Assembly (NCBI GenBank): GCA_017618075.1
Contig: JAFZUY010000047.1
Location: forward strand, 51,277-115,276
Direction of reading: 5' to 3'
From: Lachnospiraceae bacterium
GTDB lineage: Bacteria; Bacillota; Clostridia; Lachnospirales; Lachnospiraceae
DNA length: 64,000 nt
The position numbers and the translations under genes were made by a program. Of the stretch, positions 27,888 through 36,331 are shown piece after piece; the stretch's first letter is position 1; the number at the start of each line of letters is the position of its first letter. The notes beneath the pieces were generated by a model. That model was not told the DNA's origin, did not search any database, and saw only the letters and a list, made by a program, of their open reading frames with translations.

Positions 27888-27906
27888 AATTCCTCATCTT
27901 TTTTAT
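27876..27906 (+). terminator. Intrinsic terminator overlapping the recombinase stop codon
   Basis: GATGAGGA (27876-27883), loop of 7, TCCTCATC (27891-27898), then TTTTTTT. It isolates the recombinase gene from the lexA promoter just downstream. Confidence 0.88.
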
Positions 27907-27916
27907 GAGTTTAAAT

Positions 27917-27930
27917 CGAAAATATGTTTG
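27917..27930 (+). promoter_or_regulatory. LexA operator (SOS box) 1 upstream of lexA
   Basis: CGAAAATATGTTTG matches the Gram-positive LexA palindrome CGAAC-N4-GTTCG at 12 of 14 positions if ATAT is taken as the spacer. It overlaps the -35 element TTGCTA (27928-27933). Confidence 0.8.
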
Positions 27931-27956
27931 CTATTTGTATTTCAATATGATATGAT
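27928..27956 (+). promoter_or_regulatory. lexA promoter
   Basis: TTGCTA (27928-27933), 17 bp, TATGAT (27951-27956). The two SOS boxes flank the -10, one over the -35 and one over the likely start of transcription, as expected for autoregulation by LexA. Confidence 0.7.
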
Positions 27957-27958
27957 AT

Positions 27959-27972
27959 AGAAAATATGTTCG
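27959..27972 (+). promoter_or_regulatory. LexA operator (SOS box) 2 upstream of lexA
   Basis: AGAAAATATGTTCG matches the same 14-bp palindrome at 12 of 14 positions. It begins 3 bp after the -10, so bound LexA would block initiation. Confidence 0.8.
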
Positions 27973-27993
27973 ATTTATTTAGGGAGATATGTT

Positions 27994-28620
27994 ATGTCCA
28001 GAGAGAAGAACAAGCTTACAGAAACTGATTATGCATTGCTTGAGTACATAAAAGAAAATATCATGAAAAAAGGCTTTCCGCCTACAGTTCGTGAAATGTG
28101 TAAATTTACAGGTCTTTCATCGACTTCAAGTATTTTTGCTCATTTAAACAAGCTTGAGGCTAATGATCTTATTAGAAGAGATCCTGCAAAGCCCAGATGT
28201 ATTGAAATTATTGATGATTCATTTAATTCAATCAGAACAGAAACCGCTTCTGTTCCAATTGTTGGCCAGGTAGCCTGTGGTGAACCGATTCTTGCAACAC
28301 AGAATATTGAAGGTTACTTCCCTCTTCCTGTAGAAATGCTTCCTAACGATGAAGTATTCGTTCTTATGGCAAAGGGCGATAGTATGATTAATGTCGGTAT
28401 CTTCGACGGGGACTATGTTTTTGTAAGACAATGCAATACTGCATCAAATGGGGATACTGTTGTTGCTCTTCTTGAAGACAGCGCTACAATTAAGACATTC
28501 TTTAAATTTAAAGATCACATAGAATTAAAGCCTGAAAACGATTCCATGGACCCTATAATCGTTAACGGTAATATTCAGATTTTAGGCAAGGTTTTCGGAG
28601 TTTTCAGACTTTGTAAATAA
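27994..28620 (+). CDS. lexA: SOS repressor LexA
   Basis: Represses SOS genes and is inactivated by RecA-stimulated self-cleavage. The winged-helix DNA-binding domain spans about 1-70 (FPPTVREMCKFTGLSSTSSI). The protease domain has Ser130 (KGDSM) and Lys167 (SATIKTFF). The scissile site lies in VACGEP, that is Cys95-Gly96 where the classical enzyme has Ala-Gly. At 208 residues it is normal. AGGGAG precedes the ATG. Two SOS boxes upstream indicate autoregulation, and a third box lies upstream of the topoisomerase gene at 50.7 kb. Confidence 0.96.
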   Translation: MSREKNKLTETDYALLEYIKENIMKKGFPPTVREMCKFTGLSSTSSIFAHLNKLEANDLIRRDPAKPRCIEIIDDSFNSIRTETASVPIVGQVACGEPILATQNIEGYFPLPVEMLPNDEVFVLMAKGDSMINVGIFDGDYVFVRQCNTASNGDTVVALLEDSATIKTFFKFKDHIELKPENDSMDPIIVNGNIQILGKVFGVFRLCK

Positions 28621-28650
28621 TATTTGTTACGTTCATACTATTTTCTCAAA

Positions 28651-28680
28651 AAAAGAATACCTTTTCGGAGGTATTCTTTT
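28651..28680. terminator. Bidirectional terminator between lexA and nadD
   Basis: AAAAGAATACC (28651-28661), loop TTTTCGGA, GGTATTCTTTT (28670-28680). The 11-bp stem is flanked by an A-run and a T-run and serves the two converging genes. Confidence 0.88.
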
Positions 28681-29858
28681 TATTTATTGTTTCTTTCGTT
28701 TATCAGATTTTTGTAAAACGCATATGTTTCTTCTGTAAGCGGATCAATTTCTTCGTTCAATGATTTCAGGTAATCAAGTGTATCTTTTAGGATGTTCATA
28801 CAAACTAGATTTATATCTGCCATTGCTATCATTCGATACATCGGAAGTTTTTCTGAAAAGTCTCTTCCGGGTTCAATGAAGTCAGATACAAAAATAATCT
28901 TCTCAATTAAAGACATATCAGGTCTTCCGGTAGTATGATATTTAATTGCGTCTAAGATTTCTTTATCTTTTATGCTGTATTTCTCATACGCAAGGCATGC
29001 ACCAGCTTTTGCATGAAGGAGTGAATCTTTTGATTTTTCCAGATCGTTTAATTCAACAAAATTCCTCTCGCATATTGCTATCATATTTTCAAGCGGCATA
29101 TATTTGGCACAGTCGTGTAAAAGTGCTGCTCTTTCACATTTTTTTATGTCTGCATGATATGCTTTTGCAAGTGAGGTTGCGGTATCTATAACACCGAATG
29201 TATGCATTAATCTTGATTCTTTTAATTCTTTTGAAAGAAGCGTTATCATTTCCGCATCATTCATTTCTTTGTACAGATGGTTTTCTTTTATATATTCAAA
29301 TACCTTCTTGTCAAAGAAACGGTTATTGAATTCATCGTAACTCTTATTGTCGAATTCTTCACGAATTTCGGTTGAAGAAATATCGATTATATCGTTATGC
29401 ATGAAACGAATATCTGCGTTAAATTTCTCTTTTAATTCTTCTGCTTTGGCAACACTGTCGGCGTCGCCTCTTTTAGCAACTATAAAGATAAGATTTTTAA
29501 AAAGATACTCCGGCATATACCATTTTTCAAGCATAAAAAGAGTATCAGTTCCTATCAGGAAATAAAGCTCATCATTAGGATAATTCTCTTTAAAAAAAGC
29601 TACGGTATCTTTAGTATACGTATATCCTGCTCTTTTAATTTCAAGATCGCTTAATTCGAATTTATCAATACCTTCAATTGCAAGTTTTAGCATATTGTAT
29701 CTGTGAATTGAAGGCGTGACATCGCTTTTCATATATGAATTTCCTGTGGGCATGAAAATAACCTTGTCCAGATTAAACTGTGACAAGGCGATTTTTGCAA
29801 TCTCAATATGTCCGTTGTGAATGGGGTCAAAAGTACCGCCGGAAATACATATTTTCAT
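28680..29858 (-). CDS. nadD: NadD-YqeK fusion: nicotinate-nucleotide adenylyltransferase plus HD-domain hydrolase
   Basis: Two enzymes in one 392-residue chain. Residues 1-197 are NadD, making nicotinate adenine dinucleotide from NaMN and ATP: GGTFDPIHNGHIE at 7-19 and ISSTEIRE at 160-167. Residues about 200-392 are an HD hydrolase of the YqeK type (diadenosine tetraphosphatase family) with HD at H248-D249 in LLHDCAKYM and later YHTTGRPDMS and DFIEPGRDF. In many Gram-positive bacteria nadD and yqeK are neighbours; here they are fused with no stop between. It follows yhbY and obgE in the usual order. Confidence 0.93.
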   Translation of the reverse strand: MKICISGGTFDPIHNGHIEIAKIALSQFNLDKVIFMPTGNSYMKSDVTPSIHRYNMLKLAIEGIDKFELSDLEIKRAGYTYTKDTVAFFKENYPNDELYFLIGTDTLFMLEKWYMPEYLFKNLIFIVAKRGDADSVAKAEELKEKFNADIRFMHNDIIDISSTEIREEFDNKSYDEFNNRFFDKKVFEYIKENHLYKEMNDAEMITLLSKELKESRLMHTFGVIDTATSLAKAYHADIKKCERAALLHDCAKYMPLENMIAICERNFVELNDLEKSKDSLLHAKAGACLAYEKYSIKDKEILDAIKYHTTGRPDMSLIEKIIFVSDFIEPGRDFSEKLPMYRMIAMADINLVCMNILKDTLDYLKSLNEEIDPLTEETYAFYKNLINERNNK

Positions 29859-29867
29859 ATAATTATT

Positions 29868-30173
29868 CTAATCTTCTTTTCTTTCCTTTGGAAGAATAAT
29901 CACAGGATTATCCTTAAAAGGTTTGTATAAAATAAACTTTTTGCCAATAACCTGAACGAGTTCGGAATGAGTTCTTTCAGCAATTGTAATACCGAGTTCC
30001 TTAGGATTGTCCGGACAATTCTTTAATACGCTTAATTTAATAAGTTCGTGTGTATTAAATGCCTCTAAAACCGCTTCATTAAACTCGGGTGTTAAACTAG
30101 ATTTTCCGACCATAAATAAAGGTTCAAGATTATTTGCAAGAGATTTTAAATATGCTCTTTGTTTGCTTGTCAT
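29868..30173 (-). CDS. YhbY family RNA-binding protein (CRM domain)
   Basis: A 101-residue CRM-domain protein that binds pre-50S ribosomal particles. It opens TSKQRAYLKSLANNLEPLFMVGK, has the LKNCPDNPKELG segment where the GxxG-like loop normally lies, and ends with LYKPFKDNPVI, as is usual. The gene stands between obgE and nadD, the conserved Gram-positive order, with 11 bp to obgE. Confidence 0.93.
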   Translation of the reverse strand: MTSKQRAYLKSLANNLEPLFMVGKSSLTPEFNEAVLEAFNTHELIKLSVLKNCPDNPKELGITIAERTHSELVQVIGKKFILYKPFKDNPVIILPKERKED

Positions 30174-30184
30174 AATTTCTCCTT

Positions 30185-31525
<1,341 letters not shown>

Positions 31526-31533
31526 TCATTAAA

Positions 31534-31561
31534 AACGCCTCAAGAAAATCCTTGAGGCGTT
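31534..31561 (-). terminator. Hairpin between rpmA and obgE
   Basis: AACGCCTCAAG (31534-31544) pairs with CTTGAGGCGTT (31551-31561), a perfect 11-bp stem with a 6-nt loop. On the - strand it is followed by TTT and then AATG, so it may act as a partial terminator tuning obgE relative to the ribosomal proteins. Confidence 0.75.
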
Positions 31562-31568
31562 GTTCTAA

Positions 31569-31853
31569 TTACTGTTCTACAGGATATACACTTGCCTGCT
31601 TTTTGTCACGGCCTTTACGCTCGAAACGTAATACTCCGTCAACTTTGGCATATAATGTATCATCACCGCCGATACCAACATTCACACCGGGATGAATTTT
31701 AGTACCACGCTGTCTATATAAGATATTGCCGGCCTTAACAAACTGACCGTCAGCTCTTTTAGCTCCTAAACGCTTAGATTCTGAATCTCTGCCGTTCTTA
31801 GTAGAACCAACACCTTTTTTGTGTGCAAATAATTGAAGATTCATCTGCAGCAT
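31569..31853 (-). CDS. rpmA: 50S ribosomal protein L27, precursor form
   Basis: A 94-residue L27 with the Gram-positive N-terminal extension ending LQLFA, cut before HKKG by the Prp protease so that the mature N-terminus can reach the peptidyl transferase centre. The core [17 protein letters not shown] and the [15 protein letters not shown] motif are clear. The extension begins MLQMN. The neighbouring prp gene encodes the processing enzyme, and rplU lies further upstream. Confidence 0.96.
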   Translation of the reverse strand: MLQMNLQLFAHKKGVGSTKNGRDSESKRLGAKRADGQFVKAGNILYRQRGTKIHPGVNVGIGGDDTLYAKVDGVLRFERKGRDKKQASVYPVEQ

Positions 31854-31857
31854 AGGT

Positions 31858-32178
31858 TTATACCTCCTTAACCGAAATTTTCAAATATTTTCCGTTATCC
31901 TTTGAAATCTCTCTTAATCCCAATTCCAAAGATTTTACAAGAAGTTCTGCGTCATGTGAAATATCGCTCTTTAATTGTAAACTCGTTATACCGTCTTTGC
32001 TTGTTTCGGAAGAAACGAAGTCTTCGGTAAACTGTTCGACAGAATTGAAGCAGTTAATGACCAGTGCAGAAATAGCTGCACATACAATATTTTCACCTTG
32101 CGGTGCATCTCCGGCGTGACCGGAACATTCAATTCTGTAATATGAACCGTTTTTCTTGTAAAAAATAACAGATACCAT
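31858..32178 (-). CDS. prp: Ribosomal-processing cysteine protease Prp
   Basis: Removes the N-terminal extension of L27. The 106-residue protein has the catalytic pair His and Cys within [19 protein letters not shown] (about H21 and C34), the defining motif of the family. The order rplU-prp-rpmA is conserved in bacteria with extended L27 and is seen here with spacings of 2-4 bp. Confidence 0.94.
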   Translation of the reverse strand: MVSVIFYKKNGSYYRIECSGHAGDAPQGENIVCAAISALVINCFNSVEQFTEDFVSSETSKDGITSLQLKSDISHDAELLVKSLELGLREISKDNGKYLKISVKEV

Positions 32179-32180
32179 AA

Positions 32181-32486
32181 TTAAGCATTAATCTTGTCGA
32201 TTTTAACTTTTGTAAAGTACTGTCTGTGTCCGTTTTTCTTATGATAACCGGATTTTCTCTTGTACTTGTATACTATAACCTTCTTACCTCTGCCCTGCTC
32301 AAGAACTGTAGCTGAAACAGTGCTGTTAGCGCAATCATCACCGGCTTTGAATGATGAATCGCTGATTGCAAGAACGTCATCAAAAGTAACAGTATCGTTT
32401 ACTTCAGCTTCGATCTTCTCAACGTTGATCACATCGCCTTCAGAAACCTTGTACTGCTTACCTCCTGTTGCAATAATAGCGTACAT
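32181..32486 (-). CDS. rplU: 50S ribosomal protein L21
   Basis: A 101-residue L21 beginning MYAIIATGGKQYKVSEGD and ending in the basic KRKSGYHKKNGHRQYFTKVKI tract, typical of the family. The start is chosen at 32486 because AGGAGGTG lies just upstream; an in-frame ATG 72 bp earlier lies inside the leader RNA and would add a segment without L21 similarity. First gene of the rplU-prp-rpmA run, with a strong promoter and leader. Confidence 0.95.
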   Translation of the reverse strand: MYAIIATGGKQYKVSEGDVINVEKIEAEVNDTVTFDDVLAISDSSFKAGDDCANSTVSATVLEQGRGKKVIVYKYKRKSGYHKKNGHRQYFTKVKIDKINA

Positions 32487-32566
32487 AAGGCACCTCCTTA
32501 TTAACAATCTCGCTAACTGTGGTGGGCAAAAAGCCTCTTTTACCTCGTTATGCGGCATACTCTAAT
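32487..32566 (-). promoter_or_regulatory. 5' leader of rplU, possible L21 autoregulatory RNA
   Basis: About 75 nt lie between the -10 and the L21 start codon. In the - strand RNA it reads GCCGCATAACGAGG, then AAAAGAGGCTTTTTGCCCACC, then the ribosome site. Leaders of L21 operons in low-GC Gram-positives are a known Rfam family; placement and length fit, but I could not confirm the consensus by eye. Confidence 0.4.
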
Positions 32567-32595
32567 ATAATAAGTGATTTTGTTTCTTATGTCAA
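32567..32595 (-). promoter_or_regulatory. Strong sigma-A promoter of rplU-prp-rpmA
   Basis: On the - strand TTGACA (32590-32595), exactly 17 bp, TATTAT (32567-32572). A near-consensus promoter, as expected for ribosomal protein genes. Confidence 0.85.
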
Positions 32596-32618
32596 CAAAT
32601 AATTTAAATTATTAAAAT

Positions 32619-32647
32619 CGGGTATGGATGATGAATCTCCATACCCG
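32619..32647 (-). terminator. Hairpin upstream of the rplU promoter
   Basis: CGGGTATGGA (32619-32628), loop of 9, TCCATACCCG (32638-32647): a perfect 10-bp stem. On the - strand it is followed by ATTTTAATAATTT, so it may stop read-through into rplU. Confidence 0.6.
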
Positions 32648-32649
32648 TT

Positions 32650-32699
32650 GCGCCGGCCGCATGCTGCGATGCAGCAAATTTCATTTTGCGGCCGCGTGC
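32650..32699. repeat. GC-rich palindromic segment
   Basis: About 50 bp, far richer in G and C than its surroundings. GGCCGCA (32655-32661) pairs with TGCGGCC (32687-32693), and CTGCGATGCAG forms an inner stem at 32664-32674. It has no coding sense. It recalls the GC-rich core at 9850-9975 in style, but the sequences are not clearly alike. Confidence 0.5.
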
Positions 32700-32712
32700 A
32701 TAAAATAAAATA

Positions 32713-32740
32713 AAAAAGACTTGCTTTCGCAAGTCTTTTT
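32713..32740. terminator. Terminator after the SHOCT-repeat gene
   Basis: AAAAAGACTTGC (32713-32724), loop TTTC, GCAAGTCTTTTT (32729-32740). Perfect 12-bp stem with A- and T-runs on either side. Confidence 0.92.
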
Positions 32741-32745
32741 CTATT

Positions 32746-34443
32746 TTATAATTCGCTCATTAACTTCATCTTGTAGTTAGTAAATTCATCTGTTGAAAGC
32801 ATTCCGGTCTTTTCAAGATCCATGAGTTTCTTAACCTTGGTCTGGAACTCTTCTGTAGATCCGTTTCCGGGAGCAAAGATTTCATCAACGAATTCCTGTT
32901 TCTTAACTTCGAAGTCGCCCTGTGAAATAAGACCGATCTGAGGAAGTGCTAAGTAAAGCTGAACCTTGGTAACGTAATCTTCAACATTAGCAACCTTTCT
33001 GAGAAGTTCAACCTTCTTGGAATGGAAGTCAAGCTCTGAAAGCCATTCGCAATCCTTGAGGGCCATAAGTCTTTCAACAACAACTGTGAAGCTGGGAACG
33101 TCGCTCCAGGGAGCATTTGTAAATGCATCGATAACGTCGTTCTGTTTTTTCTTGAACTCGCCTTCTGAAATAAGCTTAGCCTGTACAAGAAGGGGCCACT
33201 TTTTAAGTTTAGCACTGAGTAATTCGATGCTGTCGAATTCAGATACATCGATGTGATCAACAAGCTGCTGAACTTTAATCTTGAATTCGTCTTCTGTAAG
33301 CATTTCTGCATCACGAAGAACTGGCCATCTTTCGAGTTTCTTTAATGTAACTTCATCGGGATCAAGATCTGAATACTCAACTTCTGCAAGTACTCCGTTC
33401 TTCTTCTCAATGAATTCAGCTTCATCAATCATGCCGCCGAGTTTAAGATAAGGAAGTCTCTCAACGTTTCTCTTGTATTCGCCGAGGTCTTCAACATCTG
33501 TTGAACAGCACTCTTTGATGATATCAACTTTTCTGGAATCGAATTCTTTTTCGGAAAGCATTCCGCATTCCTTAAGAACAACGAGCTTCTGAACCTTTTC
33601 GTTGAAGTCTGTCATTCCGCAAAGTTCTGAAACAAGTTCAAGTTTCTTTGCATCGAATTCTTTATCTGTTAACATTCCGCAATCCTTGAGAACGTAAAGT
33701 TTTTCCATTCTCTTCTGGAAGTCCTCGGAATCGTTCTTTTTCTGCTGCTGAGGAGTAGGCTGTGCTGCGGGTGCGGGAGCAGGTGCGGGTGAACCCTTCT
33801 GCATAACTGCGCTTCCTACGGCATTGGAAGCTGTTCTCATGGGCTCTGCGGGTTTTCTGTTAAGAAGTGCTCCGCCGATTGCATCGCTGCCACCGATACC
33901 GGAATCTTTCTTAACAACAACACTCTGTGTAACTTCCTGCTTGATACTCTTTGCATCGAGGCTTGCTGAAGGAACAGGTGCTGTAGGAACCTGCTGTGTT
34001 GCGGGTGAGGGAGCGCTGGGTGTAGGAGCTACAGGACGAGCGATAGGCTGGCTCTGTGTTGTAGCTGCTCTGGGTGCTCCGCCTGTACTGCCTGCTGCAG
34101 CTGTCTTTTCCTTTAATTCACCAAGGATCTCAACTACAACATCGATATCCTTAATTGCAGGGAAAATAGTCTGAGCTTTTTTGGTTCCGTACAAACTGGT
34201 TATACGTGTATTCATAATAAGAGCCACATCACCCTGATAATCGCCCTTATATACTTCTCTAACATCATTAATAGGATATTCGAAGTTATCGATATATCCG
34301 TTACGTCCTTCCTCGTTACAGATGAAAGCCTTTCCGGAAATCTTTGTGTCCTCAATCTTTAAGAACAACTTATCTCCGCCTTTAAGCAACTTATTCTTGA
34401 TGCTGCCGCTGTAATTACAAGAAAATACCTGAGCAGTTGCCAT
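32746..34443 (-). CDS. Protein with eight tandem SHOCT-like repeats
   Basis: A 565-residue protein. Residues 1-115 form a beta-rich, PH-like-looking domain; 116-240 is a Pro/Ala/Gln-rich linker; the rest is eight copies of a short helical module of the SHOCT type (pattern L-x-x-L-K-(D/E)-x-G-M-(L/I)-(T/S)-x-x-E-F-x-x-K-K). Copies begin near residues 248, 286, 329, 372, 415, 458, 496 and 539, spaced 38 or 43. SHOCT modules usually occur once at the end of a protein, so eight in a row is unusual. No signal peptide or membrane segment is seen. A terminator follows and a long promoter region precedes, so it is a single-gene unit. The role is unknown; oligomerisation or scaffolding is inference. 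Confidence 0.8.
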   Translation of the reverse strand: MATAQVFSCNYSGSIKNKLLKGGDKLFLKIEDTKISGKAFICNEEGRNGYIDNFEYPINDVREVYKGDYQGDVALIMNTRITSLYGTKKAQTIFPAIKDIDVVVEILGELKEKTAAAGSTGGAPRAATTQSQPIARPVAPTPSAPSPATQQVPTAPVPSASLDAKSIKQEVTQSVVVKKDSGIGGSDAIGGALLNRKPAEPMRTASNAVGSAVMQKGSPAPAPAPAAQPTPQQQKKNDSEDFQKRMEKLYVLKDCGMLTDKEFDAKKLELVSELCGMTDFNEKVQKLVVLKECGMLSEKEFDSRKVDIIKECCSTDVEDLGEYKRNVERLPYLKLGGMIDEAEFIEKKNGVLAEVEYSDLDPDEVTLKKLERWPVLRDAEMLTEDEFKIKVQQLVDHIDVSEFDSIELLSAKLKKWPLLVQAKLISEGEFKKKQNDVIDAFTNAPWSDVPSFTVVVERLMALKDCEWLSELDFHSKKVELLRKVANVEDYVTKVQLYLALPQIGLISQGDFEVKKQEFVDEIFAPGNGSTEEFQTKVKKLMDLEKTGMLSTDEFTNYKMKLMSEL

Positions 34444-34662
34444 TCCTTAACCTCCCTTTCGTTCCCCTTTAGCGTGGAATCATGAAAAATTATTATAAAA
34501 GCGAAAAAAGATAAAATCTAACATAATTAGATTCTCTCTTGAACGCTTATATCACTTAATTATATTACCAAATTTTGTGTATATATTCAAGAACTTTTTT
34601 GAGTTATGCAAACTTTAATTTTTTAGTTCCATATATTGTGTCAAAAAAAGCAAAATTAGTAA

Positions 34663-35616
34663 TCACTTAACAATATCGCTTAATGTAATGCCTTCTTTTT
34701 TACGTGTTATTTCAGCGATTCCGAGTGCAGTTATGTCAACCACTTTGGTAAATGATTTCTGCTTTTTTGCCAGATCGTTTAATTCATTCAGAAGAATTTT
34801 ATACTCTTCGCGCTCAAGATTGATGAAATCAATCAGTATAATGCCTGACAAATTTCTTAAATTCATCTGTCTGAATATCTCAGCTGCAGCTTCCTTGTTA
34901 ATCTCTAAAAACGAATTACTTTTCTTATTGTCTTTTTTGGCGGAATTTACGTCAATTACGGTAAATGCGCTTGTTTCTTCTATAACAATATTCGCTCCGC
35001 TTTTAAGCCAGATTACCTTTGAAGTAGCCTCTTTTAATCTGGCACTCACCGAATATAAAGTACTCAGTGAAACCATTAAATCATTATACATAATAACCTC
35101 GGACAAATCAATGACATTGTTCGAATTTATAAATTCTTTAATTTCTTTTAATATATTGTCTATATCGGTCAAAATCCTGTCAAATTTATACTTTAAAAGA
35201 AGTTTTTCGTAGGTTTTCGAACCCTTCTCAATGATAGACAAATCGGTTCTGTGTTCAATATCTTCGTTTATCAGAGTTACGGACGGTAATTTTCCTTTAG
35301 AGGATGCTCTGGTTATCTCGACAGCAATATTCTGCTCACATTTAAGGTCTGCCGGAATATTTTTTAGATAAGCAGTATTTTTGTCAGGCAGTAAGATAAA
35401 TGCAGAATTAATATCCTTTGCTATTTTTGATACTTTTCCGACGCATTTTGTACCGACAGGTAGTTCGTTTTCTTTTTCGAATTCAATATCAATTAATTCT
35501 TTATTTTCGAAAACAAGATAAACAATGCTATCGTCTTTTTTAACGATAACAAGCTCAAGTCCGGAGGAATTCACATATTTTTTTGCATCTTCGTTTTTTA
35601 CTGTAGGTTTAATCAT
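34663..35616 (-). CDS. Ribonuclease E/G family protein, short form
   Basis: Endoribonuclease of the RNase E/G family. A partial S1-like domain lies at about 38-105 and the DNase-I-like catalytic domain follows, with the two metal-binding aspartates D222 (FTVIDVNSAK) and D263 (GIILIDFINL) and LKSGANIVIEETSAF before them. It is only 317 residues and ends soon after the catalytic core, so the zinc-link CPxC and small domain are absent. The group rng, TIGR03936, TIGR03960 next to rplU is a common Clostridial order. Activity is plausible but tetramerisation by the zinc link is not. Confidence 0.85.
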   Translation of the reverse strand: MIKPTVKNEDAKKYVNSSGLELVIVKKDDSIVYLVFENKELIDIEFEKENELPVGTKCVGKVSKIAKDINSAFILLPDKNTAYLKNIPADLKCEQNIAVEITRASSKGKLPSVTLINEDIEHRTDLSIIEKGSKTYEKLLLKYKFDRILTDIDNILKEIKEFINSNNVIDLSEVIMYNDLMVSLSTLYSVSARLKEATSKVIWLKSGANIVIEETSAFTVIDVNSAKKDNKKSNSFLEINKEAAAEIFRQMNLRNLSGIILIDFINLEREEYKILLNELNDLAKKQKSFTKVVDITALGIAEITRKKEGITLSDIVK

Positions 35617-35639
35617 AAAATAAATGTTTCACGGCATTT

Positions 35640-36329
35640 TTAAAAGAAAACTTCGCCCTGATCTCTTAAACTTAAAAACCTACCTTCAGAATCTGTTGTA
35701 TAAAGATCCGATCTTTTGAATTTAAGGCATTTGGCCTTAAGTCCGTATTTTTCCAAAGCTTCGATTACAACATCGGCTTTTAAGTTACCGGCTGACGATG
35801 AATTAACTTTTACCAGAAGTTCATTGTCGGATAAAATCTTATATTCGTAAATATCTTCCATAAGATCTTTAACTTTTGTCTTTTCTTTTCTGATATATTC
35901 GAAGATATAAGTTTCCTGAGAGAAAAACTTATCCAAAAGTTCTTTTTCTCCTAAAAGAGAATCAAATGAATAAATGTAATCAGCCGCTTTAACGCTGCTC
36001 ATACCGTTTTGGACATCATCATTGAGCAATGTGACATTTAAAATCTCGATACCGTCCACGCACTGCTTATTCATCCCTGATACAAGCGTATTTAAATCAG
36101 GCAGAGTTTCCATTTCAAGGTCGAAATAATCTCCGTCTGTTTCTACACCAACGCTTAAAGGCTGTGCAAAGCTTAACTTAAGATGCGGAGAAAAACCTTC
36201 GGTATAAGCCGCATCGATACCGCTTCGTCTTATTGCCTTTTGGAAAAAACGCATTATATCGAGATGTCCGATGTATACAATCGGTCCGTACTTTTTAAAT
36301 TTGAATCTTAATACTTTCTTATCTTCCAT
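35640..36329 (-). CDS. TIGR03936 family (DUF2344) radical-SAM-associated protein
   Basis: A 229-residue protein of the DUF2344 family, encoded next to, or fused with, the TIGR03960 radical-SAM protein in many genomes. It begins LRFKFKKYGPIVYIGHLDIMRFFQKAIRRSG and has FSPHLKLSFAQPLSVGVE (about 45-62), both typical. The function is not established to my knowledge; pairing with the radical-SAM partner and position next to RNase E/G and ribosomal genes suggests RNA or ribosome modification. Two bases separate it from the partner gene. Confidence 0.88.
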   Translation of the reverse strand: MEDKKVLRFKFKKYGPIVYIGHLDIMRFFQKAIRRSGIDAAYTEGFSPHLKLSFAQPLSVGVETDGDYFDLEMETLPDLNTLVSGMNKQCVDGIEILNVTLLNDDVQNGMSSVKAADYIYSFDSLLGEKELLDKFFSQETYIFEYIRKEKTKVKDLMEDIYEYKILSDNELLVKVNSSSAGNLKADVVIEALEKYGLKAKCLKFKRSDLYTTDSEGRFLSLRDQGEVFF

Positions 36330-36331
36330 CT

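Noticed and set aside
33824-34174. 116-residue open frame on the + strand opposite the SHOCT-repeat gene
   Set aside because: Antisense to the Pro/Ala linker; composition is what the reverse of GCx/CCx codons gives, and there is no start signal.
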